Positions 31,701 to 43,326 of a DNA stretch of 64,000 bases are shown piece by piece (the stretch's first letter is position 1; each line of letters starts with the position of its first letter). The translations under genes were made by a program, and so were the position numbers. Under the pieces are notes generated by a model that saw nothing but the letters and a program-made list of their open reading frames with translations, ran no database searches and was not told the origin of the DNA. This DNA is from Anthopleura xanthogrammica (taxonomy: Eukaryota > Cnidaria > Anthozoa > Actiniaria > Actiniidae): NCBI GenBank assembly GCA_964019055.1, contig OZ025208.1, positions 7,518,039 through 7,582,038 of the forward strand, written 5' to 3'.

Positions 31701-33108
31701 TGAAACTGAGAGAATATCTCTCTCTATCTCTTTCTCTCGTTTTTCGTATCATTATATTTTAAGTTCGCTCGTTTGCTTTGAACCCTTGGTTCCTTCTTCT
31801 ATTACCTACGATTGCAAGAGTTATTTCCAGTCCTAAGTATGTAGCAGTCACTGGTTTTAAGTTGATAATTACTGAATGTCATGAAACAGAAGAACGACCT
31901 GCTAACCCATGCTGATATGTCCATAAATAACATATGTATTTCCCAGTTAAAGTTTCGTACGATGTACAAAAAAAAATGAATCCCAAACGTACAGTTCAAC
32001 TAAGAATTTTCGTGTTATTTGGAATGATATAGGATTAGCAACAAGATCATTCACCAAAATGAATAGCAGCTAAGAGAGTAGCTAAATAATTAGCTGAAGA
32101 TTTGGTTTATATTAAATTTGCCACTAAAATTGAACGCTAAGAAAATCTTAAACTTAAAAAAAGAAGAAGAAAAAACACTCCTTGTTTTTATGAGGGTAGC
32201 ACTAAATAGCCAGTGGCTAACAAATCTGTGGCCCTCGTTCCATGATCGAAGTGGAATTTAGAAGTTGATTTTGACTCATCCATTAAGAAGTAATAAATCT
32301 AAAAACGACGTCGTTATGGAGCTATTAAACATAACGTCGATCATTGTCAAGTCAAGTGAAAATAGAAAAGAAGAGAATATATAAGATAAGTACACGAAAA
32401 AAATCTAGAAAACTGGTTTACAGATAAAATTGGTACGATGAAATTAGAAAATCAAACGAATTAATCCCGGGTTGGTAATAGAAGTCACAGCGCGTGGGAG
32501 AACTCCCTAATAACGACACCTTTTTAATTGCTGTGTTTTGTTCTCATTTGTTTTCGTTTCTCGTTTTGAAATACTGATTAAAAAAAAAATTGATAGTAAT
32601 TTTCATTTCATTGTTCTTTTTTTCTTTTTTTTCTTTTTCTTTTATTTCTTTGCTTTTTTTAATTTCGAACTTGCAATCAGTGCTCAAATTGATTAAAACA
32701 AATTATAATTAGTATCCTATTTCTTTAGCCTTTCCTTTCTTCCTTCACTCACTGATTTTATTCAAATTTTTCCAACTTCCAAATTTGTTCAACCCAGGAA
32801 GAGCAATTACGTAAAGAATAGTGAATATTGAATGCGGCAAGAAAGGAAAGCCGGGCTCCCTGTGATTTGATTGAAGAACATCCAAATGTAACTAGGCTAA
32901 ATGACATCAAGAAAGACCGTCTTATCAGTTTTCGATGCTTTCGGCTCATGTGAAGTTCGAAGTTTGAACTGGGCCATAAAAACCACTAATTCTAGATCTA
33001 TCTTTTACAGTTGAATAACATTTTTTAAGTCTCAGTTAGTTGTCTACTAGCTTATTATAACATGTTTGTTATTTACTATAATTTCTGTTTGTCAGGTTTA
33101 GATGAGCC
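28317..33108. other. Spacer between gene 2 and gene 3
   Basis: No host gene seen. It contains T-rich sequence near 28607-28636, an (AAT)n array at 28677-28716, a LINE tail (listed separately), and long AT-rich sequence. 30300-30600 and 31550-32900 show nothing I can name. Segments match the spacer before gene 2 (30750-30920 with 4925-5110; 31640-31960 with 6600-6860), as expected for a tandem duplication. The sequence just before the ATG of gene 3 (TTTCTGTTTGTCAG then GTTTAGATGAGCC) looks like a 5' UTR splice acceptor. Confidence 0.7.
29055..29371 (+). pseudogene. LINE reverse-transcriptase 3' end (CR1/L2-like), dead fragment
   Basis: In one frame the fragment reads NCLNVHNFVKFSNHGRTRR, then CKTSTFKASYFNRIICLWNT, and after a single TAA (29225-29227) FSSISKFKSYLRLKY, ending at TGA 29369-29371. 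The pattern 'TFKASYFNRI..LWN ... FK..L' is typical of the extreme C-terminus of CR1/L2-type LINE ORF2 proteins. No RT core is present, so this is a 5'-truncated copy. The clade is judged by eye only. Confidence 0.65.
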
Positions 33109-36100
33109 ATGGTTGAATTAAGAGACATGTCATCAGTGATATTTACTCTACTGTGGATCCTACTTTTAGCGAGGGATTCAAGCCAACAAACACCAAAGCA
33201 AGACCTTTACATTGGTAAGGAAATGTAACCAAACTTTGTATGGAAAGTAAGAAAAGCACTCCGGTAAAGTAAGGAGTTTTATAAAAAGACGGGTAGGAAT
33301 ATAGAAATTTTAAATCTAGAAATATATTTACGGCTAATTTATATTAAATTATATTATATGTTTATTATTTTAATATATTAATTTATATTTGATATATTTA
33401 CGGCTAGGAATATAGAAATTAAATGGAGTAGTGTCTCATAACCCAAGCAAATCTAGAGCTTTGTTTAAGACATTCTAGCGCTGAAATAGTTGAAATTGTA
33501 AAATGAAAACAAACAAACAAACAAGTAAACAAGCGAACGAACCCAACATCCGGTAAATAGACCTTGCCCGAATTCGCTTGGATGATCACGAAACAATGGT
33601 TCCAAGTCGAGACTGAACTTAATTCTTTTATTTATCAAGGCCAACCTCGACTTGAAAACATTGTTTCGTGATCGTCCAAGCAAATTCGGGAAAGGTATAT
33701 TAATCATAAATTGAAATTCTTATTTTAGAAGTACTTGCCAATGATAACGTATCACGTGATGTCATGACGTCACTGCGGTATGCAATCAACAAAACTGCAT
33801 CTGGGAATTCCTCGGTAAACTTCCACATTCGTACGATTTCCATCACACTGGGGCAAACTGATCTGTTTGAATATGGTAAGTGTAAGTCATGGTTTGCATT
33901 TGCAATAAATGCATAAGAGGCATGCAAGGCTCTTATTACGTCTTGATACCACTATTACCAGAATCCTTTTCGTAGCTCCTTGTATTGACCTAATTAAAAC
34001 CATTGTCTTACGACTCTCAAAGGAGTTAAAATATTTGAATATGAAAAATAATATTTTTAAAAGCATTCTGGTAAAAGTGGGATCAAGACGAAAGAAGGGG
34101 AGCGGAGAATTCTCTACCTCTTGGTCAAAACAAAAAATATCATCAACATCCAAAAGCTTCAGACCGTTACTGGAAGATTGAGGAAAACAATTCTTCTGTT
34201 TTGACTCACAGATTGAAGGGGTACGGTTGCTTTCGTCTTTACAAAGTCAAGGGATATATAATCTCTATGTTTTCACTTGCCTTGCTACTATACTCGACTA
34301 GATTAACTACTCCATCTTTTCTTCTACCCAGCGTCTTCTATCAAAAACAAAGCAACAGTCTTCATCGAAGACGACAACATTTCCCAGATTTCTTGCATAG
34401 TAAGTTCTCTCACAAGATCACCGCTGATCAGCCTAGATGGCAGACCCCATGAGCTCTCTGAAATTGATCAATGTCGCTACGTCATGTCTGTATCAGCAAA
34501 CTCAGGGAGCTACAGTCTAGCGACCAGAGACATGGTCAAGATGATGCCAAACTGGACCAAGATTGTCATTCTATACGAGAGTAAGTAAGAAATGTAATGT
34601 AATATAATTAATATATGTTACGTCGAACATTCACGCAAAACGAAATAGACCTTTAGCTTCGTCGTTTGTTTGTGTTGTGCCCATTTCAGACCATGTGATG
34701 CCATTCTCGGGATTTGATTCTTTCATGTGTAAATATTTTAACAAAAGAACATTTCTCAAGGGAACGTCATGTGGTCTGAAATGGGTAATTTGCATACGAA
34801 GCTAAAAAGGTCTATTGCTGTGTGTCCCAAGAAGGATTATGATGACAATGCTCAATACCAGATCAAAGTGGAACTAAGAAGTTGATTTCTCGAAGCACAG
34901 GAGAGAACCAAATAGAAGCAGCCCTAGATCTCAAGTAAACATCACAGCGGGGAGGTACACGGGTGGTAACGCTAACCTTCATGTGAAATCTGGTTCTTTT
35001 ATACTTGCCTGCATAATTAATATGTGATGTAACACATTCCTCCATGCTGTGTGCATTGCATGATTTTGGTTACGTAATCCAGGTATACAGCTATTTCAAA
35101 AAAAGCTTGTGTTGCATGTTGCATATTGTTTATCAAGCTTGAAATGTCTTATATTCATATGTAAATAATGTCAGCACAGAAGAAATTATGCAACAAAAAC
35201 GTGAAGACAAAGTTATCGCCGGAAAATTCCATATTGTTGTGACCTGTCGGGCTTGGTATGCAACATAACCTTCACCAACAATTTTGGAAATAGCTGTATC
35301 ATAAAGATGAATCTTAGAGGAAGCCCCACTATGAATTGAGAATCGTATTGACTTTCTAATTGGTCCGTCTGTGGCTGTAAGTACACAAAAGGTCCCTTGT
35401 TCGATCCTTTATAACAGACACCTGTTTCGACTGCTCTGTTGAAGATATAGAAAACTCGAGCGTGTGTCATGTGCAGTTACAAAGTGCCTGAGGATTGGCA
35501 GAAAAGTGTTAGGAGAGCCACAAAGCATAACATAACAAGTTTTTTTTTTCTTTTAAAAATTCAGTGGAAGAAGCAATCCACGTAGCTCAGCTACAACTCG
35601 AGCTGGCCAGCGAAATGTCCCGGATTCATCTTCTACTAATGGAGAAAAGAGCGAACGAGAAGGACTCTAGCCTTTTGGAGAGAACCTGGAAAACGATAAT
35701 AAAAACGAAACCTCAGGCTATAATACCTTTGGTCGGAAATTACTTCATCAAAAGTCTGTTACAAATGGTAAGGCGAGACTTGAAGGGCTGACTAGAATTG
35801 TTCATACTTCGTGTAGATAGAGGACAAAATAGAGGACACAGTGTACGTATAATTGAATAGAACCTATTGTATTCTTTGTTAGCTTCGTTTATTGTATAAC
35901 TTGGAGGCTTTTGTTGTGGCAGTTGAATATTACGTAAACTGTGTCCTCAACACGAAGAAGGAAGCAAATCCTGGATCGTCGGTGGCGTAGGGAGGGGGCG
36001 ATGTCAGGATTAATTTTCATTTTTTATTCTATACCTTTATAAGTGAAATGCCCTGGGCGACCAGGTGGACCTATCGATGGCTTAAATTCACGAACTGAGT

Positions 36101-39100
36101 TTCTGTGGTTTTGGCGGGGATTTTCGCGTGCCCCAAACTTATGACTCTTGATAAGCACCAATCATCTGGGCCTAAAAGTACACGAAATCATAAATGCAAG
36201 CAGGAATTCTTAATTGACTATTATTCTGATTTTGAATAGAAAACATGTTTTCTGAAAAATCCAGTGACCTGGCTGATACAAGGAAAGGTTAGTAGAATTC
36301 ATTATTTTTTTCATACACCGGTTTACTGGTAACACACAATGCATTTAATCGTGGCTTTACTTTACAAAAAAAATTGCGTGAGGAGAACGAAAGAAATATG
36401 ATAAAGAAGAAATATGTTTAGGATATCTTCATTTACCATATTCTCCTTCTCCTTCTCCTTCTCCTTCTCCTTCTCCTTCTCCTTCTCCTTCTCCTTCTCC
36501 TTCTCCTTCTCCTTCTCCTTCTCCTTCTCCTTCTCCTTCTCCTTCTCCTTCTCCTTCTCCTTCTCCTTCTCCTTCTCCTTCTCCTTCTACTTCTACTTCT
36601 CCTTCTACTTCTACTTCTCCTTCTCCTTTTCTTCTTCCTTTTCTTCCTTTTCTTATCATTATCTGACCATCTAAAGCCATAACCACTGGATGAGCTCAAT
36701 CTATAAACTAAGAAGGTTGTGCTGACTTTTCAGTTGTTTTCTCCTGTTTTAGTTTCCTAGCAACCTGACATCAGTGGGACAAAACATCGTTCTCGCTTTT
36801 CAGTTGCCAGTCCCAAATGAAAATGAAACAGAAGAACTGAAAACAATCCTCAAAAACAATGGGGATTTGCCAGCGATGACTTCATGGATAGAGGTAAGAA
36901 AAGCGCATTACATTTTTGCCTTGCAAGAACTAGATCCCAAGATAACAGTACAGAAGGAAATAGTAGTATACAACTACTTCAACACTTTGAAAGTTAAGGT
37001 TGGTAAAGGTTTTGCTGCATGCTGCATACCAAGTCCAAGATAGGCACTGTGGTCGTTGTGAATCACTCAGCGAAAGGTCACAACAATATGGAATTTTGCC
37101 GAACTTTGTCTGTACATTTTTTCTGGTATATTTCTTCGTGCTGATATTTTTTACATATGAATATAATACAAACTTGGCAAACAACATGCAACATTCAACA
37201 TGCAACATGCAACGAAACCCTCAACCAACCTTTTTTGAAATAAATAGTAGCTGTATATTGGCTACCTCTTCCATGACATATTGAAGTTTATCTAGATAAA
37301 AGATATAATAAATTCCTATCATTATTATCAATGTTAGCATTTTAAGCAATACTTACTCTCTTATACCTCAGGAGAGTCCACTGCTTACCCATGATGCGCT
37401 ACTGCTGGTTGCCAAGGCAGCCAATGACGTCATCAATGATAGCCGTTGGAATACCAGCGCAAACAACAGCTCTCTTTATCCTACAAATGGAGAATTGCTT
37501 CGGGAATACATCTTGAAGGTTAGTACTGGAACAATTAATATTTCATAATTTTATGTTTAATTTTAATTTTATCATAATATGTCTTCTCATGTGGACCTGT
37601 CGTCAAAGTCCTGGATCCTTTACATAAAAGAGTAGCAGCTGATAAAAAGATAGAAGTCATAATTTTAGAAACCTTTAACTCTAAGAATGTGCCATTATAC
37701 CCAGGCTAAAGATATTTTTTTAATCAACATACATTTTACGAACGATGGGGCTGCGCCTTGAGCTGAAGAAGTTGTCTTAAGTGTAATCTTCCTAGTGATC
37801 ATGTTGTTCTTATTACCTTTTCTTTTAAGACAAGCGTTAAGGGGTTCACTGGCACCACCACAATCAATTCCCATCTGGAACGAGACGTCGAAGAACTGCA
37901 AATAATAAACTTACAAAACAATAAGCAGGTTAAGGTTAGTGTCTGTGAACCGTGATATGATCACTGACTTGTTGCATACCCTCTTCATACCATGCGCACT
38001 AAAAACTACGACATATGAAATCTGCTATGTCTATTTATGTAGGATTCCTCGTGAAAAGAGTCACTCAATACTCACCTCAACAAATTATCCTACTCTCCAG
38101 TCCCCTAAAACACATGTACAAATGTACTGCCAATAGAATAGCATCGTATAGGACTCCTAGATGCACCCCCCCCCCCCCCCCCCCCTTTTACGAGTAACAA
38201 ATGACGCATCTTAACATGGTACCTATTAAATGACACATTATTAAATGACAATTTATCCTTTGCAGATCGGTACATGGTCCAGATCTCATAAAGCTGTTCT
38301 CCACAAACCAATGTCTATAAACGTAGATGCAGAATATTGCAAGCAGCTGCCTCTAAGAGGACAGACACTTCGGATTACAACCGTAGAGGTATGAAATAAA
38401 AGAATAGAAAATATTTCACCAAAACGGCATGAAAGTAAAGAAATAGACCCCCTGCAGCACGTCGGAATGCAGCTCAATTTGGAGGACAAAACAATAGGTT
38501 CCTATTCTCAGGAGATTGGAATCTTTTTGTTTTGCCCTCCAAATTGAGCTGCATTCCGACGTGCTGAAAGGGGTCTATTCGTTGTACCAACCCAAAATAT
38601 CATCTATTCTTATTGTGCAACAAGGTGGCATAAGCATAACAAATAGAATCGTAATTTTAAAAAGCAAACTTTTGAATTTGATGGAGAGAGCAAAACCAAA
38701 TTCACAAAAAAAAAACAAGTGGAAAGTCAGCAAAAAGCTATTCACGTCAGCTAGTATAAAGATTAAAACAGGGAGGAATGGGTTGTGATGACCAATTATT
38801 CGCTTCTTCAAATTCTATCAAACCCTAAAACAAAATCTGAGCTGATCAAAAAATCAGGGCACGGCTAACGCACAGCGCTAGCTAGATCGAATCGGGATTT
38901 AGCTGGTAAGGTTTGCAGAGAGAGAGAGAGAGGAAAACCGGAGAACCCGGAGAAAAACCCTCGGAACAAGGAAGAAAACTTCTCTCCTATGCTCTGGGTC
39001 CATCGGTTTACCTCAAAGACTAGCACCGACGTTCTTTGGGCATGGGTCCTACTATTGCTGGTTTATTTTTCAATCATTCTCAAAAGAATAGAAAAACAAA

Positions 39101-42100
39101 AGACAAGGCGGCCATATTGGTTGATATAACAAAACAGACTGATTACGAATCTTGTAAAGTTCAACCAAGATGGCGGCTTATGACCTCATGTGAAAACCAG
39201 CAATAATTGGTCTTGTTCATTATAACATGTACACAAGCTAGTAGATTTAATTTCTAATGCCATCCATCGATATCCCCTCAGCGCATAGAGATGTCCATTG
39301 TTTGTAAACCAATGTTTTCTCTTTTCCAGGTTCACCCATACATCATACGTTATAAAAAAGACGATGGCACCACTGGCTATAGAGGGTTTTGTATCGATAT
39401 CCTCGATCAACTAGCACGTGACCTTGGGTTCACATACACCATTGAATATTCATCTGACGGCGCATATGGGGCGTTGATCAACGGAGAATGGAATGGAATG
39501 ATTCGAGAACTTATAGATAGAGTAAGTACTTCTTAGTTCAGGAAAGCAGGAACGTCGTGGAAGGTTTTCTAAAGGAAAATCCAATAGTTCCTTTCACAGT
39601 TCCGACGCGAGACGAACGGTGAGCTTGCAATGATAGAGAGACATGTGAATAATTTGTCCGAGGTGTTTAAAAAGGTTTCTATCATTGCAAGCTCACCGTT
39701 CGTCTCGCTTCAATGAAAAGGCACGGCTACCTTTCAAAATGGCACAGAAAACTGTGTCAGGGGCTATTGCTTAAAAAGAACTTCCCTACATAGTCCAAAT
39801 ATATTTTTCATTTCAAAAATCGAAAATTTTTGAGATAATTTTGTTTGTTCCCAAAAGATAAATACAATATTGGCTTTCGATTTTTCAGAAAGCAGACATG
39901 GCCGTGGCAGCCCTCACGGTAACTGAAAGTCGAGAAAAAGAGGTTGATTTCACGGTGGCTTACCAACACTACACTGACGAAATGCTTCTGTCCTCACCAG
40001 CAGAAAAAGACAATCTCTTTGTCTTCGTGGACCCTCTCTCTCACGCTATTTGGTTCTGCTTGGCTGGTACAGTCCTTGTGGTCGGGATAATAACATATCT
40101 TTTGAATTATTTCGGTCCTTATGGATGGAAGGATGAGAACGGCCAAGGTGCAGCTACAGAGTTCTCGCTGTTCAACAGTTTATGGTTTTCTTTGGCTTGT
40201 ATTTTACAGCAAGGCGCCGCTGATCGACCAAAGGCATTGTCAGGTAGTCAAATCTGTATAAAAAAAGTTGAAAACAAAAATGCAACTTACGTTGTTCCTT
40301 TATAGACCCCTTGCACGTGACGTCAGAGCAGTTCAAATTGGGGGGCACAACAAAAGAATTTTAATCTCCTGAGAATTGGAACCTATTGTTCTGTCCTCCA
40401 AATTGAGCTGCATTCCGACGTGCTGCAAGGGGTCTATAATCTAGTATAATCACTACAGTTTACATACTGTCTATATTGTTGCGTTTCCTTTGGTTTTCGT
40501 TCGTTTTTTCCACATTCCCTTTTCTTCTCTGTCCCCCTCCGTGCCTTATGCTTCTTTCTTCCTACCAATAAAATCACAATATTCTTTTTAGGGCGAATTT
40601 TTGCAGGATTCTACTGGTTTTGTATTCTTGTCTTCGTGTCTACCTACACTGCGAACCTTGCCGCGTTTTTCACAGCAAAAAGTGCAGCAACCACGATCAA
40701 CAACATCCAGGTAAAGAAAGCCCCTCATCGAAAAAACAACAATAAAATAACTTCGTAAAAGACAATATAACAATAACAAAAATATTCAAAAATGATAACA
40801 ACGTTAATACGATTAGAGATATTATTGGCCAATTTAAGAACGGTCAAGAGACTGGGACGATTTTCATCTAATTAGCAAAACAATTTTGTCTTTTGATAAA
40901 GCATATTAATTTTAGTAAGTTTGACAGATTAAGACATATTTCAATGGAAAGAGCTAGAATGAAAAGCTTTCAAAAGTGTCAAAACAATTTACAACGAATG
41001 TATAGTTGTAGGGGACAAGCAACAAAATGTTTTGCTTAGATGAAAATTCAAAACTTGCCGTTTCGTGCTCGTTTCTTTGAGCATCCAGTTGAGATCATAG
41101 TGCGTACATCCATGCAGCTTTCCTATCTGGCAATGCATTTAGCGATTTAATCATAATTCCATTTGGACTCACGTAGTGTTTCGCATTGAAATATACATGG
41201 CCAAGAGCAAATACTGTTAGCTGTGACGATGCAATCGTACAAAAATGTCTAAATTCAATTTTTTAATGTGAAGCGCACGGATGCACGCATGACTACCTTA
41301 AGGCAACTATTATGATAACCATATTATTAAATATTTTAATAATACTGAGTATTTATCTTTCAGGATGTCATTAATTCTGATTATAACATTGGGGTGACCT
41401 TGTCATCGGCACCCTACTCATTCTTCAGGACAACAGACTACGAAAGCTACCAGCAATTGTGGAATCGAATGAAAACAAGAAACAGCTTCCCCAACTCTAC
41501 CATACTTGGGATACAATGGGCTAGGACTAAGAATTACATCCATATTGCTGATGGACCCATACTGCGATATGCTGCCACCCAACCACCTTGCAATCTTAGG
41601 ACAGGTAGGCACGCAGTAACCCAGTTAATGCTATCCATACCAATGATGATCCCATATACTAAGATATGTTGCCACCCAACCACCTTGCAATCTTAGGACA
41701 GGTAGGCACGCAGTAACCCAGTTAATGCTATCCATATCAATGATGATCCCATATACTAAGATATGTTGCCACCCAACCACCTTGCAATCTTAGGACAGGT
41801 AGGCACGTAGTAACCCAGTTAATGCTATCCATATCAATGATGATCTCATATACTAAGATATGTTGCCACCCAACCACCTTGCAATCTTAGGACAGGTAGG
41901 CACGTAGTAACCCAGTTAATGCTATCCATATCAATGATGATCCCATATACTAAGATATACTAAGCTACCGTGCAGTCAATCTCACCATGGAATACGCCTA
42001 GGTGTAAGCTTTTAGTTTTGCACACTGAGATGCGTTAAGAACTGATAAACTTGCACTTCAGGATTAGTACAGATTGATGAACGATGGCAGTGGAAAGCGG

Positions 42101-43326
42101 ATCTTGCAAATTAAGCTTTCTTTGACAAGGATCTCGATGATATAAAAAATGGTATATTTTCTTCTTTTTTTACGATGATATAATTTACTCCAAATTTATT
42201 TAAAGCTCCTGGCATCAGCACTCCGAAAGGCCTCGCATTTGCTTTACAACCTGGCAGCATCTACACCAAGAATGTCACCCTAAGCATGCTGCGCATGCGC
42301 GAAAAAGGCATCCTCGACGAGAGGCAAAACTATTGGTGGGTTACGAATGCAGAATGCCCAAAAGAGGATACAAACTGTAAGAAGATTCACTTTTATAAAA
42401 CTAAAAGCTACAGAATGGTATAATAATAACTATAATGATGCAATGTAGTGCAGTGAATAAACTGATATAGACCCCTTGCACGTGACGTCCTAGCATCATG
42501 CAACGTGCAACATGCAACAAAACCTTCGCCAACCAGTTTTCAAATAGCTGTATCAATATGGAATAAGAAGCTTATTTACATTGATACGACTTCTACATTT
42601 AGAAATCATTATATCCAAATATGGACGCTGTCTATTTACCAAAAACCATTTCAAACTTTAAAATGTTTATAGGATAAACTTCTTGACAATTTTTATATTC
42701 AAATATCGAATTTTGTCACAATATCTTTCATAGCGTTAGAGAGTAAGAAAGTTCACCTCAAGAACATGGTTGGTGTTTACATCGTGCTCGGTGGAGGTAT
42801 AGTACTTGCCTTCATTGTACTGATTATCGAGATACTATGGAAACGAATAGCTGAGGAGAAAGTTGACAAGTTTCGTCAAGAAACTTTCAAGAAAACACTG
42901 AAGTAAGTGGTGAAAAGAGAGTTGGATACATTTTCCCTTGTTATCATCCAACATGGTGGCCATGTCTTTTGTTATATCATCCAACATGGTGGCCATGTCT
43001 TTTGTTATATCATCCAACATGGTGGCCATGTCTTTTGTTATATCATCCAACATGGTGGCCATGTCTTTTGTTATAGCATACATCATGGTGGCCATGTCTT
43101 TTGTTATATCATCCAACATGTTGACCATGTCTTTTGTTACATCATCCAACATGTTGACCATGTCTTTTGTTGCATCATTCAACCCTGACTCTTATGATTT
43201 AGCCAGGGTTTTTGAATTTCGTATTCTGTTTTTCTCTTCTAATTATGTTATTTTGGTTTTAGGACGCCAGTCATGCCCTTTAAGGATAATGATTCCAAGA
43301 ATTTACCAAGAGGAAACGAAATCTAG
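33109..43326 (+). CDS. Ionotropic glutamate receptor subunit, complete (gene 3 of cluster), 859 aa
   Basis: Exons 33109-33214, 33729-33875, 34332-34580, 35565-35767, 36240-36287, 36753-36893, 37372-37518, 37830-37934, 38266-38388, 39330-39521, 39889-40243, 40592-40710, 41364-41604, 42206-42376, 42734-42902 and 43263-43326 join in phase to 2580 nt. Residues 1 to about 26 are a signal peptide (FTLLWILLLA). The amino-terminal domain runs to about 405, and S1 to about 535 with R502 (TVTESREK) for the ligand carboxylate. M1 is about 541-561, the re-entrant pore has LACILQQGA (Q594-Q595), and M3 has STYTANLAAF (622-631). S2 follows, then M4 (about 793-817) and a short tail. Length and order fit iGluRs, which are tetrameric cation channels in the plasma membrane. 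QQG points to the AMPA/kainate-like rather than NMDA branch. The pocket is unusual: A661-P662 where AMPA receptors have Ser-Thr, and D708 where they have Glu. The ligand is therefore uncertain. The start is the only ATG before the signal peptide and is shared with gene 2. Confidence 0.93.
34645..34816. repeat. MITE family A copy, intron 3 of gene 3
   Basis: From ATAGACCTTTAGCTTCGTC to ACGAAGCTAAAAAGGTCTA with inner arms CCCATTTCAGACCATGTG and CATGTGGTCTGAAATGGG. It is absent from the same intron of gene 2. Confidence 0.85.
35088..35302. repeat. Short element with TACAGCTATTTC ends, intron 3 of gene 3
   Basis: Starts TACAGCTATTTC and ends GAAATAGCTGTA, with inner inverted pieces (TGTTGCATGTTGCAT against ATGCAACATAACC). 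Related diverged copies lie at about 36950-37255 (intron 6), 42490-42550 (partial) and around 55500-55735. Confidence 0.6.
36440..36632. repeat. (TCTCCT)n hexamer array, intron 5 of gene 3
   Basis: Near-perfect CTCCTT hexamers to about 36590, then CTACTT variants. It lies just upstream of exon 6, in the same place as the (TCTTCG)n tract of gene 2. Confidence 0.95.
36950..37255. repeat. Diverged copy of the TACAGCTATTTC-type element, intron 6 of gene 3
   Basis: Contains GGTAAAGGTTTTGCTGCATG near its left end and CATGCAACATGCAACG plus GTAGCTGTA near its right end, in opposite orientation. Its edges are less certain than those of the 35088 copy. Confidence 0.5.
38167..38186. repeat. Poly-C run in intron 8 of gene 3
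   Basis: About 20 cytosines. Its length is likely unreliable in sequencing. Confidence 0.9.
38447..38578. repeat. MITE family B copy, intron 9 of gene 3
   Basis: A palindrome from AGACCCCCTGCAGCACGTCG to CGACGTGCTGAAAGGGGTCT with arms CAGCTCAATTTGGAGGAC and CCTCCAAATTGAGCTGC. Other copies: 40301-40438, 53216-53343, 54471-54591, a fragment at 42465-42493, and the split copies in gene 2. Confidence 0.88.
39052..39210. repeat. Palindromic repeat, intron 9 of gene 3
   Basis: Outer arms CTATTGCTGGTTT and AAACCAGCAATAATTGG, inner arms CGGCCATATTGGTTGAT and TTCAACCAAGATGGCGGC. The stretch before it (38860-39050) has an (AG)n run and nothing else recognisable. Confidence 0.6.
39597..39740. repeat. 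MITE family C copy, intron 10 of gene 3
   Basis: Arms CGAGACGAACGGTGAGCTTG and CAAGCTCACCGTTCGTCTCG, the same family as 14018-14175. Confidence 0.85.
40301..40438. repeat. MITE family B copy, intron 11 of gene 3
   Basis: Runs from TATAGACCCCTTGCACGTGA to CGTGCTGCAAGGGGTCTATA. It begins about 57 bp after the exon 11 donor. Confidence 0.85.
41605..41960 (+). repeat. About 97-bp tandem array with copies of the exon 13 end and splice donor (gene 3)
   Basis: The real donor is at 41605. Copies of CAATCTTAGGACAGGTAGGC follow near 41688, 41784 and 41882, each with the codons before it (GATATGTTGCCACCCAACC). It is the same unit as in gene 2. Confidence 0.92.
42945..43180. repeat. 33-bp minisatellite, last intron of gene 3
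   Basis: About seven copies of the shared 33-bp unit, at the same place as in gene 1, between the M4 exon and the tail exon. Confidence 0.95.

Noticed and set aside
41418..41612. Minus-strand frames opposite receptor exons (also 27577-27768 and 7214-7414)
   Set aside because: Antisense shadows of exons whose plus-strand product is a clear iGluR segment.
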